DNA of 64,000 nucleotides, taken from an uncultured Dysgonomonas sp. (GTDB taxonomy: Bacteria; Bacteroidota; Bacteroidia; Bacteroidales; Dysgonomonadaceae). This document shows, in pieces, positions 52,311 to 62,039 of the stretch. The stretch lies in contig NZ_CAKUOF010000005.1 of NCBI RefSeq assembly GCF_934668725.1, positions 124,001 to 188,000 on the forward strand, in the 5' to 3' direction. Every line of letters starts with the position of its first letter. The first letter of the stretch is position 1. The notes under the pieces were generated by a model, which did no database searches, was not told where the DNA came from, and saw only the letters and a program-made list of their open reading frames with translations. The position numbers and the translations under genes were made by a program.

Positions 52311-53846
52311 ATGCAAGAGTCATCCTCTTCTCTGAATAATAAGCGTATAGCTAAAAATACGTTGATGCTGTATATCCGTATGGGGATTACTTTATTTTTG
52401 AGCCTATATACCTCTCGAGTCGTCTTAAATGCACTAGGGGTTGAAGATTTTGGTATTTATAATATTGTTGGAGGTGTTGTTATGATGTTGTCCTTCTTAA
52501 ATAATTCGATGTCTATGGCAACTCAAAGGTTTTTATCTTATGAAATAGCTAGAAATAACACAGGTCAACTTCAGAAAATATTCTCAACAAGTTTACTTAT
52601 ACACATAATTATATCTTTCTTTGTTTTAATTTTAGCTGAAACTCTTGGACTATATTTTCTTAATAATTATCTGGTAATACCCCCAGATAGAATGTTTGCG
52701 GCACGTTGGGTATATCAATTTTCAGTCTTTGCTGCTATACTTCTTATTATGGCGATTCCGTATAATGCATTAATTATTGCTCAAGAAAGGATGGTGGTAT
52801 TTGCTTATATTACTATTGTGGATGTTGTGATGAGATTATTAATTGTATTATGTTTATCGTATATTTTTTTTGATAAATTAATTATTTATTCTTTTTTGAT
52901 ATTATGTGTAACAATTTTAGTACAATTAGTTTATTGGTATTATTGTCGTCGAGAATTTAATGAAATCAAATCAAAGTTCTATTGGGATAAATCTTTATTT
53001 ACTATAATGATGAGTTTTGCAGGATGGAATTTATTTGGAAATTTCGCGGCTATTGCATTTACTCAAGGATTAAATATATTGTTAAATATTTTTTTTGGCC
53101 CTATAGTGAATGCTGCTAGAGGTATTGCTGTGCAAGTTCAAAATACGATAAATCAGTTTGCACTAAATATACAGATTGCTCTTAATCCACAAATTATAAA
53201 ATCTTATGCCTCAGAAAATTTTGAATATATGCATTCGTTAATATTTCGAAGTACTAAGTTTACTTTTTTTCTGTTATTTTTAGTTTCATTACCGGTTTTG
53301 TTTGAGACTGAATTTTTACTAAAACTCTGGTTGAAACTTGTACCTGATTATACTGTCGTTTTTCTACGTCTTATGCTAATAGTTATTTATTTAGATACTT
53401 TAGCTAATCCGTTGATGATATCTGCTCAGGCAACAGGAAAAATAAGGGTTTATCAAGTATGTATTGGAGGGATCTTATTATTAATTCCTTTTATCAGCTA
53501 TATTGTGCTTAAGTTTGGTTATCCTCCTCAATGCGTATTTATTATTCATATAATAATAGCTATTATAGCTCAGATTATTAGATTTCTCTTAATTTATAAG
53601 AGAATAGGTTTATCGTTAAGAAATTATTTATGTAATGCTATTTTGCCAATTTTGGTTGTTTCTACAATTTCGGTTATTTTTCCATTTATTTTTTCATCGT
53701 ACTATTATCAAAATGATCTATTCAGGTTTATTATTGTATGTATAAGTTGTTTTGTCCCTACATTATTGGCTATTTACTTCTTAGGCTTAAGTAAAAATGA
53801 ACGTTTTTTCTTACAAATAAAGATAAAAAAAATTCTAAAAAGATAG
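52311..53846 (+). CDS. Wzx-type polysaccharide flippase
   Basis: A 511-residue membrane protein with about 12-14 helices, starting IAKNTLMLYIRMGITLFLSLYTSRVVLNALGVEDFGIYNIVGGVVMM, the classic Wzx/PST opening. No soluble domain. It should flip the lipid-linked repeat unit made by the downstream glycosyltransferases. It follows the Wzz-type gene by 85 bases and precedes the FrhB-like gene by 8. Confidence 0.92.
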   Translation: MQESSSSLNNKRIAKNTLMLYIRMGITLFLSLYTSRVVLNALGVEDFGIYNIVGGVVMMLSFLNNSMSMATQRFLSYEIARNNTGQLQKIFSTSLLIHIIISFFVLILAETLGLYFLNNYLVIPPDRMFAARWVYQFSVFAAILLIMAIPYNALIIAQERMVVFAYITIVDVVMRLLIVLCLSYIFFDKLIIYSFLILCVTILVQLVYWYYCRREFNEIKSKFYWDKSLFTIMMSFAGWNLFGNFAAIAFTQGLNILLNIFFGPIVNAARGIAVQVQNTINQFALNIQIALNPQIIKSYASENFEYMHSLIFRSTKFTFFLLFLVSLPVLFETEFLLKLWLKLVPDYTVVFLRLMLIVIYLDTLANPLMISAQATGKIRVYQVCIGGILLLIPFISYIVLKFGYPPQCVFIIHIIIAIIAQIIRFLLIYKRIGLSLRNYLCNAILPILVVSTISVIFPFIFSSYYYQNDLFRFIIVCISCFVPTLLAIYFLGLSKNERFFLQIKIKKILKR

Positions 53847-53854
53847 TATAATTT

Positions 53855-55279
53855 ATGATTGATAGAAACATAACTAAATCTTCTAAAAGACTATTCGAAA
53901 CAGTTGTAGCTGGAGGGTATTGTATTGGCTGTGGTACATGCGCAGTCATTAGCAATTCTGCAGTTAAAATTGGATTCAATAAATATTTGATGCTTCAAGC
54001 ATTGCCCAATGGCAACATTTCTCAAGACCAAGATGAAAAGATGCAACGTGTATGTCCTTTTTCAGAGAAGAGCATTGATGAAAATGTAATAGGAGAAAGT
54101 TTATATGGTCATTCTGGATTTTATAATGAAAAGATAGGTTATTATCATGCGCTATATGCCGGTTTTGTAGCATCTAAAGATTATAGAGAACAGGGGAGTT
54201 CTGGAGGTATGGGGACTTGGATTCTTTCAACACTTATGGAAAGAGGTTTGGTTGATAGAGTTATTCATATAAAATATAGAGAATCTACCGATCTAGCTGG
54301 AGACAAAAGAATATATTCATACCAGTTATCCAATACTGTAGAGGAAGTAAGGTCTGGAGCAAAGACTAAGTATTACCCAATAGAGCTATCTGAGGTGCTT
54401 ACGTTAATTATAAATCAACCTGCTAATTATGCCTTGATTGGAGTGCCCTGTTTTATAAAAGCTGTGCGATTATTAATGAGAGAAGAACCAGTATTTCAGG
54501 ATCGGATTAAGTTTTGTATTGGATTAGTTTGTGGGCATCTTAAAAGTGCAAATTTTGGGCGATTACTGGGATGGCAACTCGGAATAAAACCGTCTAATCT
54601 GAATTTTATAGATTTTAGAACTAAACTTTCAGATTATGATGCTAATAAATATGGTGTAACTGTGATCGGAGAAGATCGTGGTATTGAGCGAAAAATTATA
54701 AGTGGACCAGTTAATCAATTATATGGAACAAACTGGGGGTTAGGTTTTTTAAAATATAAGGCCTGTGATTTCTGCGATGATGTATTCGCTGAGACAGCAG
54801 ATATAACTTTAGGGGATGCATGGATTCCTAAATATGAAAATGATCCAGCAGGAACAAACATTATTGTAGTTCGTGACCCAAGAATAGATGAAATTATTAA
54901 AGATTCGATTTCGTTAGGAGAACTTATGCTGGAACCACTTTCTGAAGAAGAAATAATACAATCACAAGCCTCAGGACTATTCCATCGACGAGAGGGCTTA
55001 TCATATAGACTAAGTTTAGTATCTGCTCAGAATCGTTGGTATCCGCCTAAGCGAGTTAAGGTACTTTCAAATATGAGTTCTCGGATAAGACAAAGACAAG
55101 ATTTAAGAATTCAAATGGCTGAAAAAAGTCATATTGCTTTTAATGAGGCTGTAGGTTGTGATGATTTACAAATGTTCAAAGACTCCATGATAGATTTAGA
55201 GTCTAAATATAAAGCTCTTTATAAACGTCCAATTCTTATAAGGATATTAAGTCGATTAAAACACCTTTTTATAAAATGA
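53855..55279 (+). CDS. FrhB/coenzyme F420 hydrogenase beta-type Fe-S protein of polysaccharide loci
   Basis: A 474-residue protein with ferredoxin-like cysteines at CIGCGTC (Cys23, 26, 29), the FrhB_N region RVCPFSEKS, the FrhB_C flavin-binding core (QGSSGGMGTWILSTLMERGLVD; IGVPCFIKAVR; ICYIGLVCG-like GLVCGHLKS) and KACDFCDDVFAETADITLGDAW near residue 300. Although annotated as F420 hydrogenase subunits, such proteins are found in many polysaccharide clusters next to pyruvyl transferases and their reaction there is not established. The stop overlaps the next start (ATGA). Confidence 0.88.
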   Translation: MIDRNITKSSKRLFETVVAGGYCIGCGTCAVISNSAVKIGFNKYLMLQALPNGNISQDQDEKMQRVCPFSEKSIDENVIGESLYGHSGFYNEKIGYYHALYAGFVASKDYREQGSSGGMGTWILSTLMERGLVDRVIHIKYRESTDLAGDKRIYSYQLSNTVEEVRSGAKTKYYPIELSEVLTLIINQPANYALIGVPCFIKAVRLLMREEPVFQDRIKFCIGLVCGHLKSANFGRLLGWQLGIKPSNLNFIDFRTKLSDYDANKYGVTVIGEDRGIERKIISGPVNQLYGTNWGLGFLKYKACDFCDDVFAETADITLGDAWIPKYENDPAGTNIIVVRDPRIDEIIKDSISLGELMLEPLSEEEIIQSQASGLFHRREGLSYRLSLVSAQNRWYPPKRVKVLSNMSSRIRQRQDLRIQMAEKSHIAFNEAVGCDDLQMFKDSMIDLESKYKALYKRPILIRILSRLKHLFIK

Positions 55280-56403
55280 TTAAAGTTGGTATATTTACAT
55301 TACCTTTACATGTAAACTATGGGGGTATTTTACAGGCATATGCCTTGCAGGCATATTTGAAGAAAATAGGTTATGATGCTTGGTTAATACATCATAAAAA
55401 AGAGCACTCTAATTTTTTATTACCCTTTTTGGATATAAAGCGTATAATCCAAAAAAAAGTATTAGGTCAGAATACAGAACCTTTCATGGAAAAAAAACGT
55501 AAAGTAATGGATAAATATATTCATAATTTTATGGATAAATACATTTACCCAAAGACTCAGAATCTAGAAAAAAAAGGATTTCATAATATAAATGAATATA
55601 AATTTGATGCTCTAATTGTAGGGAGTGATCAAGTTTGGAGATATACTTATATTGAAGATTCAGTCTCTCGATTTTATTTAGATTTTGCACCTTATAATAC
55701 CAAGAAAATATCTTATGCTGCATCTTTTGGTGTTTCAAATTGGGAGTACTCTTCTGCTGAAACGCAAAAAATACAGAGTGAAATAAAGAGTTTCTCTGCT
55801 ATATCTGTACGGGAAGACTCTGCTTTATCTCTTTGTCGCGATTTCCTTAATATGGAGGCTGTCCATGTAATTGACCCGACGTTGTTATTAACAACAAAAG
55901 ATTATAATTATTTAATTGAAAATTGTGAGTATAAGCAGTCATCCTTTGATGGAAATATATTTACTTACATACTTGATAGTGATTTGGAGAAAAAGAAGGT
56001 TATTTCTAAAATAGAAAAAGTGCTTGGTCTCAAATCCTTTAGTGTTTATAATCCGAACTATAAAGATGTAGAAAGTCCAGTTCTGGAACGGATCATGCCT
56101 CCGATTGAAGACTGGTTAAATGGAATACGTACGGCCGAGTATATTATTACAGACTCTTTTCATGGCTGTGTTTTTAGTATTTTATATAATAAGCCTTTCA
56201 TTGTTTATGGAAATGTAGAGAGAGGATTAGCTCGTTTTAGCTCATTATTGAAGATGTTTAACCTTGAGGATCGAATTGTTTTTTCTAGTGATGAGTTATC
56301 CGAAGAAAAAATAAAAACAAATATTGATTGGGATAATGTAAATGAATGTTTGACTAACCAACGATTAATTGCTAAGAATTTTTTAGAATCTGCACTAAAA
56401 TGA
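55276..56403 (+). CDS. Polysaccharide pyruvyl transferase
   Basis: A 375-residue protein of the PF04230 family, with the start VGIFTLPLHVNYGGILQAYALQAYLK, the VGSDQVWR motif and the C-terminal DSFHGCVFSILYNKPFIVYGN signature. It would transfer pyruvate from PEP to form a ketal on a sugar. Overlaps the FrhB-like gene by four bases (ATGA) and the following GT2 gene by four bases, so it is translated in a coupled series. Whether the FrhB-like protein assists this step is open. Confidence 0.92.
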   Translation: MIKVGIFTLPLHVNYGGILQAYALQAYLKKIGYDAWLIHHKKEHSNFLLPFLDIKRIIQKKVLGQNTEPFMEKKRKVMDKYIHNFMDKYIYPKTQNLEKKGFHNINEYKFDALIVGSDQVWRYTYIEDSVSRFYLDFAPYNTKKISYAASFGVSNWEYSSAETQKIQSEIKSFSAISVREDSALSLCRDFLNMEAVHVIDPTLLLTTKDYNYLIENCEYKQSSFDGNIFTYILDSDLEKKKVISKIEKVLGLKSFSVYNPNYKDVESPVLERIMPPIEDWLNGIRTAEYIITDSFHGCVFSILYNKPFIVYGNVERGLARFSSLLKMFNLEDRIVFSSDELSEEKIKTNIDWDNVNECLTNQRLIAKNFLESALK

Positions 56404-57356
56404 GTATTTCTCCCTTGATATCTATCGTTGTTCCTGTGTATAATGCGGAACAATATATTGCTCAATGTATTGAAAGTATATTGAAGCAATCTTTTATTAG
56501 TTATGAACTAATATTAGTTGATGACGGGTCTTCGGATAAAAGTGGTTTAATTTGTGAGCATTATGCTATGCATAATCCGAACTTAATAGTAAAGCATCAG
56601 GAGAATCAAGGAGTAACAAAAGCTCGTAAAGAAGGAGTTTCTGTAGCGAAAGGAGAATTTATTTGTTTTGTTGATGCTGATGATCTATTATTAGAGGACT
56701 CATTGAAAAGATTATCTGAGGGGATCAATGGGGTAGATCTCCTAATTGCTGGATATTTAGAATCTAAGTCTGATAAGGGAGTCACTCCATTTACATATAT
56801 AGAAAAACAACTTTCTTATTATGAATATTTATTTGATTTGACTTTACATTCAATACATACTAGCCCGTGGGCTAAACTATATAGACGTTCCTATTTTAGT
56901 GATTATATATTTGATATTCCTCGTGAAATAAAAAATGGGGAGGATTATATTATGGATGTTCGTTTTGTTTTGTGTAATATAGAGAGAATTCAAATAAAGA
57001 TTTTCCCCAGTATTGTTTATAATTATCAGGTTAGATCTGATTCTGTTTTCCATAGTTTTACCTCTTCTGTATTATATGAGGTGAAGTTTGAACATTTTTT
57101 ATTGGATCCTATTTTTAGACTAAATAAAGAATCTGATTTTCTTGATATTATCTTTTCACATAAAAAAATGGCCTTGTTTTCATTTATTTTGAGGCACAAG
57201 AATTTTTCTGATACGAGAGAAAATCGTGAATGGATTAAATCTCAAGGCTATTTAATTAATAATATTCTATCATTCAAAGAGAAGGCATATATTTATTGTG
57301 CCAGTTCAAAATACTTATCTTATATTGTGCATTATTACAAAAAGTTTGTTTTATGA
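56400..57356 (+). CDS. Glycosyltransferase family 2
   Basis: A 318-residue GT2 enzyme. The nucleotide-sugar site is ISIVVPVYNAEQYIAQCIESIL with ILVDDGSSDKSG, and the metal-binding DxD equivalent is FVDADD near residue 92. A C-terminal part of about 100 residues carries hydrophobic stretches. It should add one sugar to the lipid-linked unit at the cytosolic face. Both ends overlap neighbours through ATGA. Confidence 0.92.
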   Translation: MSISPLISIVVPVYNAEQYIAQCIESILKQSFISYELILVDDGSSDKSGLICEHYAMHNPNLIVKHQENQGVTKARKEGVSVAKGEFICFVDADDLLLEDSLKRLSEGINGVDLLIAGYLESKSDKGVTPFTYIEKQLSYYEYLFDLTLHSIHTSPWAKLYRRSYFSDYIFDIPREIKNGEDYIMDVRFVLCNIERIQIKIFPSIVYNYQVRSDSVFHSFTSSVLYEVKFEHFLLDPIFRLNKESDFLDIIFSHKKMALFSFILRHKNFSDTRENREWIKSQGYLINNILSFKEKAYIYCASSKYLSYIVHYYKKFVL

Positions 57357-58150
57357 AAAAGACTTGTATTGTATTTGTCTTATTTGGAATTTCATTTTTT
57401 GCTTCATGTGAAGATAACCACCAAGAGAAATTGGTCTCTGATAATTATCAATTAGTTTGGTCTGATGAGTTTAATTATGAAGGATTACCAGATAGTTCAA
57501 ACTGGACCTTTGAAGAAGGTTATAGACGTAATAATGAACCTCAGTTCTACACGAAAAATCGTTTAGAAAATGTAAGTGTTGGTAATGGGATTCTTAAGAT
57601 TAAGGCTCGCAATGAAGATTGGTTATATAAAAATATAGCAAAGGTTACATCTGGAAGTATAACTACAGGAGGAAAGCATGCTTGGAAATATGGGCGGTTT
57701 GATATTATGGCTAAAGTTCCAACGGGAAAAACTGTATGGCCTGCAATATGGATGTTAGGAGATAGTCATTATGCTGATCGGACATATAATGTGGAGATAG
57801 ATATAATGGAATATTATGGATATAGTCCTAAAGAGATACATAATGTTTTACATTATAGAAGTAGTGATAATTTATTTCAAAAAAAAATCAATGTAGAATC
57901 TCTCGGAGAAAATGCATATAACGGTTTTCATTTGTATAGTATACTATGGGATGAAAAACAAATAATTTATGCGATTGATAATCAAATAACATTTGTTTGT
58001 GATATCTCCAAGATTAATTCGTCCTATCAACCATTCAATGAACCATTATATTTGCTTATTAATTTAGCTCTATTATCTTCAAATCTAGATAAAGAACAAG
58101 AATTTGAGATAGATTATGTAAGAGTATATCAAAAGATTCAGTCAAATTAA
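57353..58150 (+). CDS. GH16-family glycoside hydrolase lipoprotein
   Basis: 265 residues from the ATG that overlaps the GT2 stop (ATGA); an earlier in-frame start would fuse it to out-of-frame GT2 sequence and is rejected. Lipobox FASC (Cys19) is followed by the GH16 jelly-roll domain with SDEFNYEG, the catalytic EIDIME (Glu148 and Glu153) and the aromatic WPAIWMLGD. It is anchored to a membrane outside the cytosol and probably cleaves the exopolysaccharide or a related beta-glucan or galactan, in remodelling or release. The linkage is not predictable. Confidence 0.9.
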   Translation: MKKTCIVFVLFGISFFASCEDNHQEKLVSDNYQLVWSDEFNYEGLPDSSNWTFEEGYRRNNEPQFYTKNRLENVSVGNGILKIKARNEDWLYKNIAKVTSGSITTGGKHAWKYGRFDIMAKVPTGKTVWPAIWMLGDSHYADRTYNVEIDIMEYYGYSPKEIHNVLHYRSSDNLFQKKINVESLGENAYNGFHLYSILWDEKQIIYAIDNQITFVCDISKINSSYQPFNEPLYLLINLALLSSNLDKEQEFEIDYVRVYQKIQSN

Positions 58151-58176
58151 GATATGGGTTCTTTAATAAAATTTAT

Positions 58177-59154
58177 ATGAAAATTTCGATTATTATCCCG
58201 ATTTATAATGTCTCGAAATATATCGAGAGGTGTATAACTTCGGTGATGTGTCAAACTTATCAAAATATTGAAATTATTTTGGTAAATGATTGTACTCCTG
58301 ATAATTCAATGGATATAGTTGCCAATCTTATTGATAATTTTTCAACAAAACATGAAATTATCATTTGTAACCAAGATGTAAATCAAGGACTTTCTGCAGC
58401 AAGAAATACTGGAATTAGAAAGGCAACTGGGGATTATATTTATTTTTTAGATAGTGACGATGAATTGCCTAAGGATGCCATAAAAAAGCTAGTTTACTTG
58501 GCAACAAAATATAACTCTGATTTTGTAATTGGGAATGTAGAGCAAATTTATCCGGATTCAGTTAAATTGATCAACGTAAAACTATTCGAAAAAGAATATA
58601 TTGAATGTAATTCTGAAATAAAAATATCATTTCTTCAAAAGAAATGGTATGTAATGGCTTGGAATAAATTGGTGAAAAGTCAATTTTTATTTGATAATAA
58701 TCTTTTTTTTGAGGAGGGGATATATCATGAAGACAATCTATGGTCTTTTCAGTTAGCTTTAGTTGCCCAATCAATGAGTATTTGTAATGATACAACATAT
58801 TTATATCATATGAACCCAGGTACTATTTCATCAGTTATTAGACAAAAAAATATTGATGATTTCGTTTTTATATTTGAGAAATGTGTTAGTCTTGCTATTG
58901 ATACAAAGGAGTTGGATAATCCTGATATGTTGAACTACCTTGAGGCAAATCGATTTTATATATTATGTTTGCCTTCTTTTAGCAAAAACTGGTTCATAAA
59001 TTTTAATAAAATAAAAATAAATAAATACTATTCTTTTCTGACATTAGTTCGTAGCAAAGCTTCAATAAGTTCAAAAATTAAAAGAGCATTACAAGTTGCA
59101 CCTTCGGTGTTGTCTTTTTGTATTTTTCTAATTATCAGAAAGATTAAATATTAA
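58177..59154 (+). CDS. Glycosyltransferase family 2
   Basis: A 325-residue GT2 enzyme with ISIIIPIYNVSKYIERCITSVM and ILVNDCTPDNSMDI at the N-terminus, and DxD-type YFLDSDDELP near residue 93. A hydrophobic C-terminal helix ends the protein. It follows the GH16 gene after 26 bases and is followed by the EpsG-like gene after 22. Role: sugar addition to the repeat unit. Confidence 0.92.
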   Translation: MKISIIIPIYNVSKYIERCITSVMCQTYQNIEIILVNDCTPDNSMDIVANLIDNFSTKHEIIICNQDVNQGLSAARNTGIRKATGDYIYFLDSDDELPKDAIKKLVYLATKYNSDFVIGNVEQIYPDSVKLINVKLFEKEYIECNSEIKISFLQKKWYVMAWNKLVKSQFLFDNNLFFEEGIYHEDNLWSFQLALVAQSMSICNDTTYLYHMNPGTISSVIRQKNIDDFVFIFEKCVSLAIDTKELDNPDMLNYLEANRFYILCLPSFSKNWFINFNKIKINKYYSFLTLVRSKASISSKIKRALQVAPSVLSFCIFLIIRKIKY

Positions 59155-59176
59155 AGAGGAATAATTATTTTTTTAA

Positions 59177-60268
59177 ATGATATATTTTTTATTTTTTATA
59201 TTATTATTAGTCTTGAGTTTTTTTGATCTTTTTTCTAAAAAAGAGAAGACTAAGAATCTTTTATTTATAATCTCAGCTTCTTTGCTGTTTTTATTTTGTA
59301 CTCTACGCTATGGCTTAGGGTTTGACTATTTTAATTATCAGGTTATATTTGATAGTGTCCCTACTGAATTTTCTTTAACTGCTACTTTTGAAGGCATACA
59401 TGGTGAACGTCTATTCTTATTTATCTTCCTTCTCTTTAAAGCTATAGGTATTGATTATGCATATGCGAACTCTATAATTATAGCAATAATAGCTATATTT
59501 TTCATAAGATTCATCAATAAATATTCCTCATATAAAACCTTTTCTGTTCTAGTGCTCTATGCTTGGTTTTTTGTATATGTTTTTGCATTATTAAGACAAG
59601 GTTTAGCGATGAGTCTTTTTTGTGGATTAGCATATCCAATGCTAACAAAAAAGGCTTATGTTAAATATTATCTAACTATTTTGGTATGTATTTTTATTCA
59701 TAGTGCCTCTTTTGTATGTTTGTTTGTACCTTTTGTTATCAAATATTTTCCTAGATTGAGAAAGTATTATTTATTGATAGTTCTCTTCCTGTTCGGTTTG
59801 TTACCTTTTAGTGGAATATTACTTTCTATAATAGGCCGGCTAACCGGAGCAACATATTATTTGACAGAAGGAGAGTTGAGTATTGGAGCTCTTTTAAATA
59901 GAATTATTGTGTTTTTAATTATCTTTTATCTTTGTAAAACAAAAGATAAGACACTTTCTTCAATGAAAGATTTATATTTTCTCGGATTTTTTATATACTT
60001 ACTTACTGCTCAATCTGATTTGATAGCATCTCGACTCGGTGCATATTTTAAAATATTTGAAATTATTTTATTACCTATTTGTTTTAATAAATTTTCTTAT
60101 AAGTCATCACCTATTGCATTCTTTATCATATATGTATATTTAGGATATATGCTGATGAGTATAATTGGCACTATGTCAGATCAATATGGGTATGCGAATG
60201 CTTGGGACTATCCATACGTAACTATATTTAATCAGGATGATTTAGTTATCTTTGAGCATAATTATTAA
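59177..60268 (+). CDS. EpsG-family polysaccharide polymerase (Wzy-like)
   Basis: A 363-residue protein with about ten transmembrane helices and the EpsG features LRYGLGFDYFNYQVIFDSVP near the N-terminus and YVFALLRQGLAMSLFCGLAYP in the middle. EpsG-type proteins act as Wzy polymerases, joining repeat units in the periplasm. It is the only polymerase candidate in the visible part of the locus. Confidence 0.88.
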   Translation: MIYFLFFILLLVLSFFDLFSKKEKTKNLLFIISASLLFLFCTLRYGLGFDYFNYQVIFDSVPTEFSLTATFEGIHGERLFLFIFLLFKAIGIDYAYANSIIIAIIAIFFIRFINKYSSYKTFSVLVLYAWFFVYVFALLRQGLAMSLFCGLAYPMLTKKAYVKYYLTILVCIFIHSASFVCLFVPFVIKYFPRLRKYYLLIVLFLFGLLPFSGILLSIIGRLTGATYYLTEGELSIGALLNRIIVFLIIFYLCKTKDKTLSSMKDLYFLGFFIYLLTAQSDLIASRLGAYFKIFEIILLPICFNKFSYKSSPIAFFIIYVYLGYMLMSIIGTMSDQYGYANAWDYPYVTIFNQDDLVIFEHNY

Positions 60269-60282
60269 AAAATATTATTTTA

Positions 60283-61329
60283 ATGAAAAAATACGATTTT
60301 CTATATCTTACAAACTCTCCAGCTTTTTATAAAATAAACTTAATGAATGAAATAGCTAGACAACGTAGTGTAATGGTTATTTTTTTAGGATATTCTAAAG
60401 ATGTTGTAAATATTGAGATTACTGATAAAAAAGAGCAGTATTTATTTGATTATATTTTCTTGACAAATTCTTCTATTCATAATAGGAATAAAATAAAAAC
60501 CTTCTTTAAACTTAAAAACTATTTGAAGAAGATTAGTTTTAAGAAAGTAATTTATACAGGATGGAATGATATTGAATTTTCGCTGATGTCTTTCTTGATT
60601 CCTCCTAAAAAAAATTGTTTACAATGTGAATCTTCAATTTATGAGTCTCATTTCTCCGGAATAAAAGGATTTATAAAAAAAATAATAATAAATAGAATGT
60701 CTGTTGCTCTAGTTTCAGGAGAACCACATAAGCAACTTTTTGAGGGAATTAATTATAAAGGTAAGATTTATTTGACGCAGGGTGTTGGTATCTTTAATAA
60801 GATTCAAAAAGCGTCTGGTAATGATCATATAAATAAACCTTTAAAATATTTATACGTAGGAAGGCTGATTGATGTTAAGAATGTAGAGTTTTTAGTCTCT
60901 ATATTTAATCAAATGAAAAAGCCTTTAACTATTGTTGGGGCAGGTATATTGGATAGTGTTTTAAGGAATACAGCGAAAGATAATATTGAATTTAGAGGTT
61001 TTATTGAAAATGAAAAAATAGCGGAAGTTTATCAAGAGCATGATATTTTTGTTTTACCTTCTAAAAAAGAACCATGGGGCTTAGTTGTGGAAGAAGCAAT
61101 TTATAATGGATTGCCTGTAATTGTAAGTGAGTTTGTTGGATGTAATATTGATATTGTAGAAAAGCCTAAGACTGGTTGTGTTTTTTTGTTAGAAAACGAT
61201 CATTCATTCATTGATGCATGTGATCTTGTAGAGCGTAATTATGAATCTTATAAGAAAAATGCCAAAAACTTTAATTTCGATAAAAGAGATGAAATGCAGG
61301 TTGAAACATATCTGAATTTGTTAAAATAA
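60283..61329 (+). CDS. Glycosyltransferase family 4
   Basis: A 348-residue GT-B enzyme. The C-terminal half shows KPLKYLYVGRLIDVKNVEFLVS and the donor-binding KKEPWGLVVEEAIYNGLPVIVSEFVGC (E-x7-E type). The N-terminal acceptor domain is more divergent. It follows the EpsG-like gene by 14 bases and precedes a decayed GT4 remnant, which may have been its former partner in sugar addition. Confidence 0.9.
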   Translation: MKKYDFLYLTNSPAFYKINLMNEIARQRSVMVIFLGYSKDVVNIEITDKKEQYLFDYIFLTNSSIHNRNKIKTFFKLKNYLKKISFKKVIYTGWNDIEFSLMSFLIPPKKNCLQCESSIYESHFSGIKGFIKKIIINRMSVALVSGEPHKQLFEGINYKGKIYLTQGVGIFNKIQKASGNDHINKPLKYLYVGRLIDVKNVEFLVSIFNQMKKPLTIVGAGILDSVLRNTAKDNIEFRGFIENEKIAEVYQEHDIFVLPSKKEPWGLVVEEAIYNGLPVIVSEFVGCNIDIVEKPKTGCVFLLENDHSFIDACDLVERNYESYKKNAKNFNFDKRDEMQVETYLNLLK

Positions 61330-61372
61330 TCTATAAGATTAATTATCTGAATAGTAAGTGTAAGTTTCTTTT

Positions 61373-61828
61373 ATGGGGCCAATAAGTCCTTCATATATAG
61401 GTCAATCTGTAGCTTTTACTACAATTGTTAATTATTATAGAAACACGAGAATATTGAACTTATTGAGTTGGATTTTATAGCGAAGAATAGCTTTTAATCT
61501 GGAATTTTCTATGCCTAAAGATTTCTTGGATATTTTTTTCAAAAAATTGATTTAGTTTATTTTACATGTATCAGAAATTTCCTTGGGTCTATTAGGGATG
61601 TAATAATATTGTTATATGCACGTTTATTTAATGTTAAAGTTGTGAATCCCTTAGATGGTACTGACTTTACTGAATTTTATGATCATTTCGGATTTAGATA
61701 TAAGAAAATTAAATTATTCATACAAAGATGTTGATATTTCTATTGTTTTGTTAGAAGATATGAAGCCTCAATTTAAAGGCTTGCCTGTATGTTTGGTAGA
61801 AGTTCGGACAAATGGTCTACCAGTTTAA
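61373..61828 (+). pseudogene. Decayed GT4-family glycosyltransferase remnant
   Basis: The 710-base gap 61330-62039 holds an N-terminal GT4 piece broken by stops and frameshifts. Piece 1 (61373-61480) reads MGPISPSYIGQSVAFTTIV, the usual GP..P..GQS..F start; piece 2, in another frame (61549-61734), reads DLVYFTCIRNFLGSIRDVI then RLFNVKVVNPLDGTDFTEF; piece 3, back in the first frame (61724-61828), reads KDVDISIVLLEDMKPQFKG. The C-terminal donor-binding domain is absent. To 62028 some scattered coding-like fragments remain. Nothing else is seen in the gap. Confidence 0.8.
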
Positions 61829-62039
61829 CTTCAGATGAGATTTCTAAAGAAATCATTATTGCTGATTTGGTTAATTTTAGGAGTCTTCAGTTGGCTGAAT
61901 AATTGATTGGGACTATTTATAGTAGATCATCAGTAAACTTCTTATAATGAGCAAATAAAAAGAGTTGTGATATTGATTCAAAGAAGTTACAAGATTTTTA
62001 TCTAAAATTGGTTGCGAAATAAATTAAATAAAAGATCAA

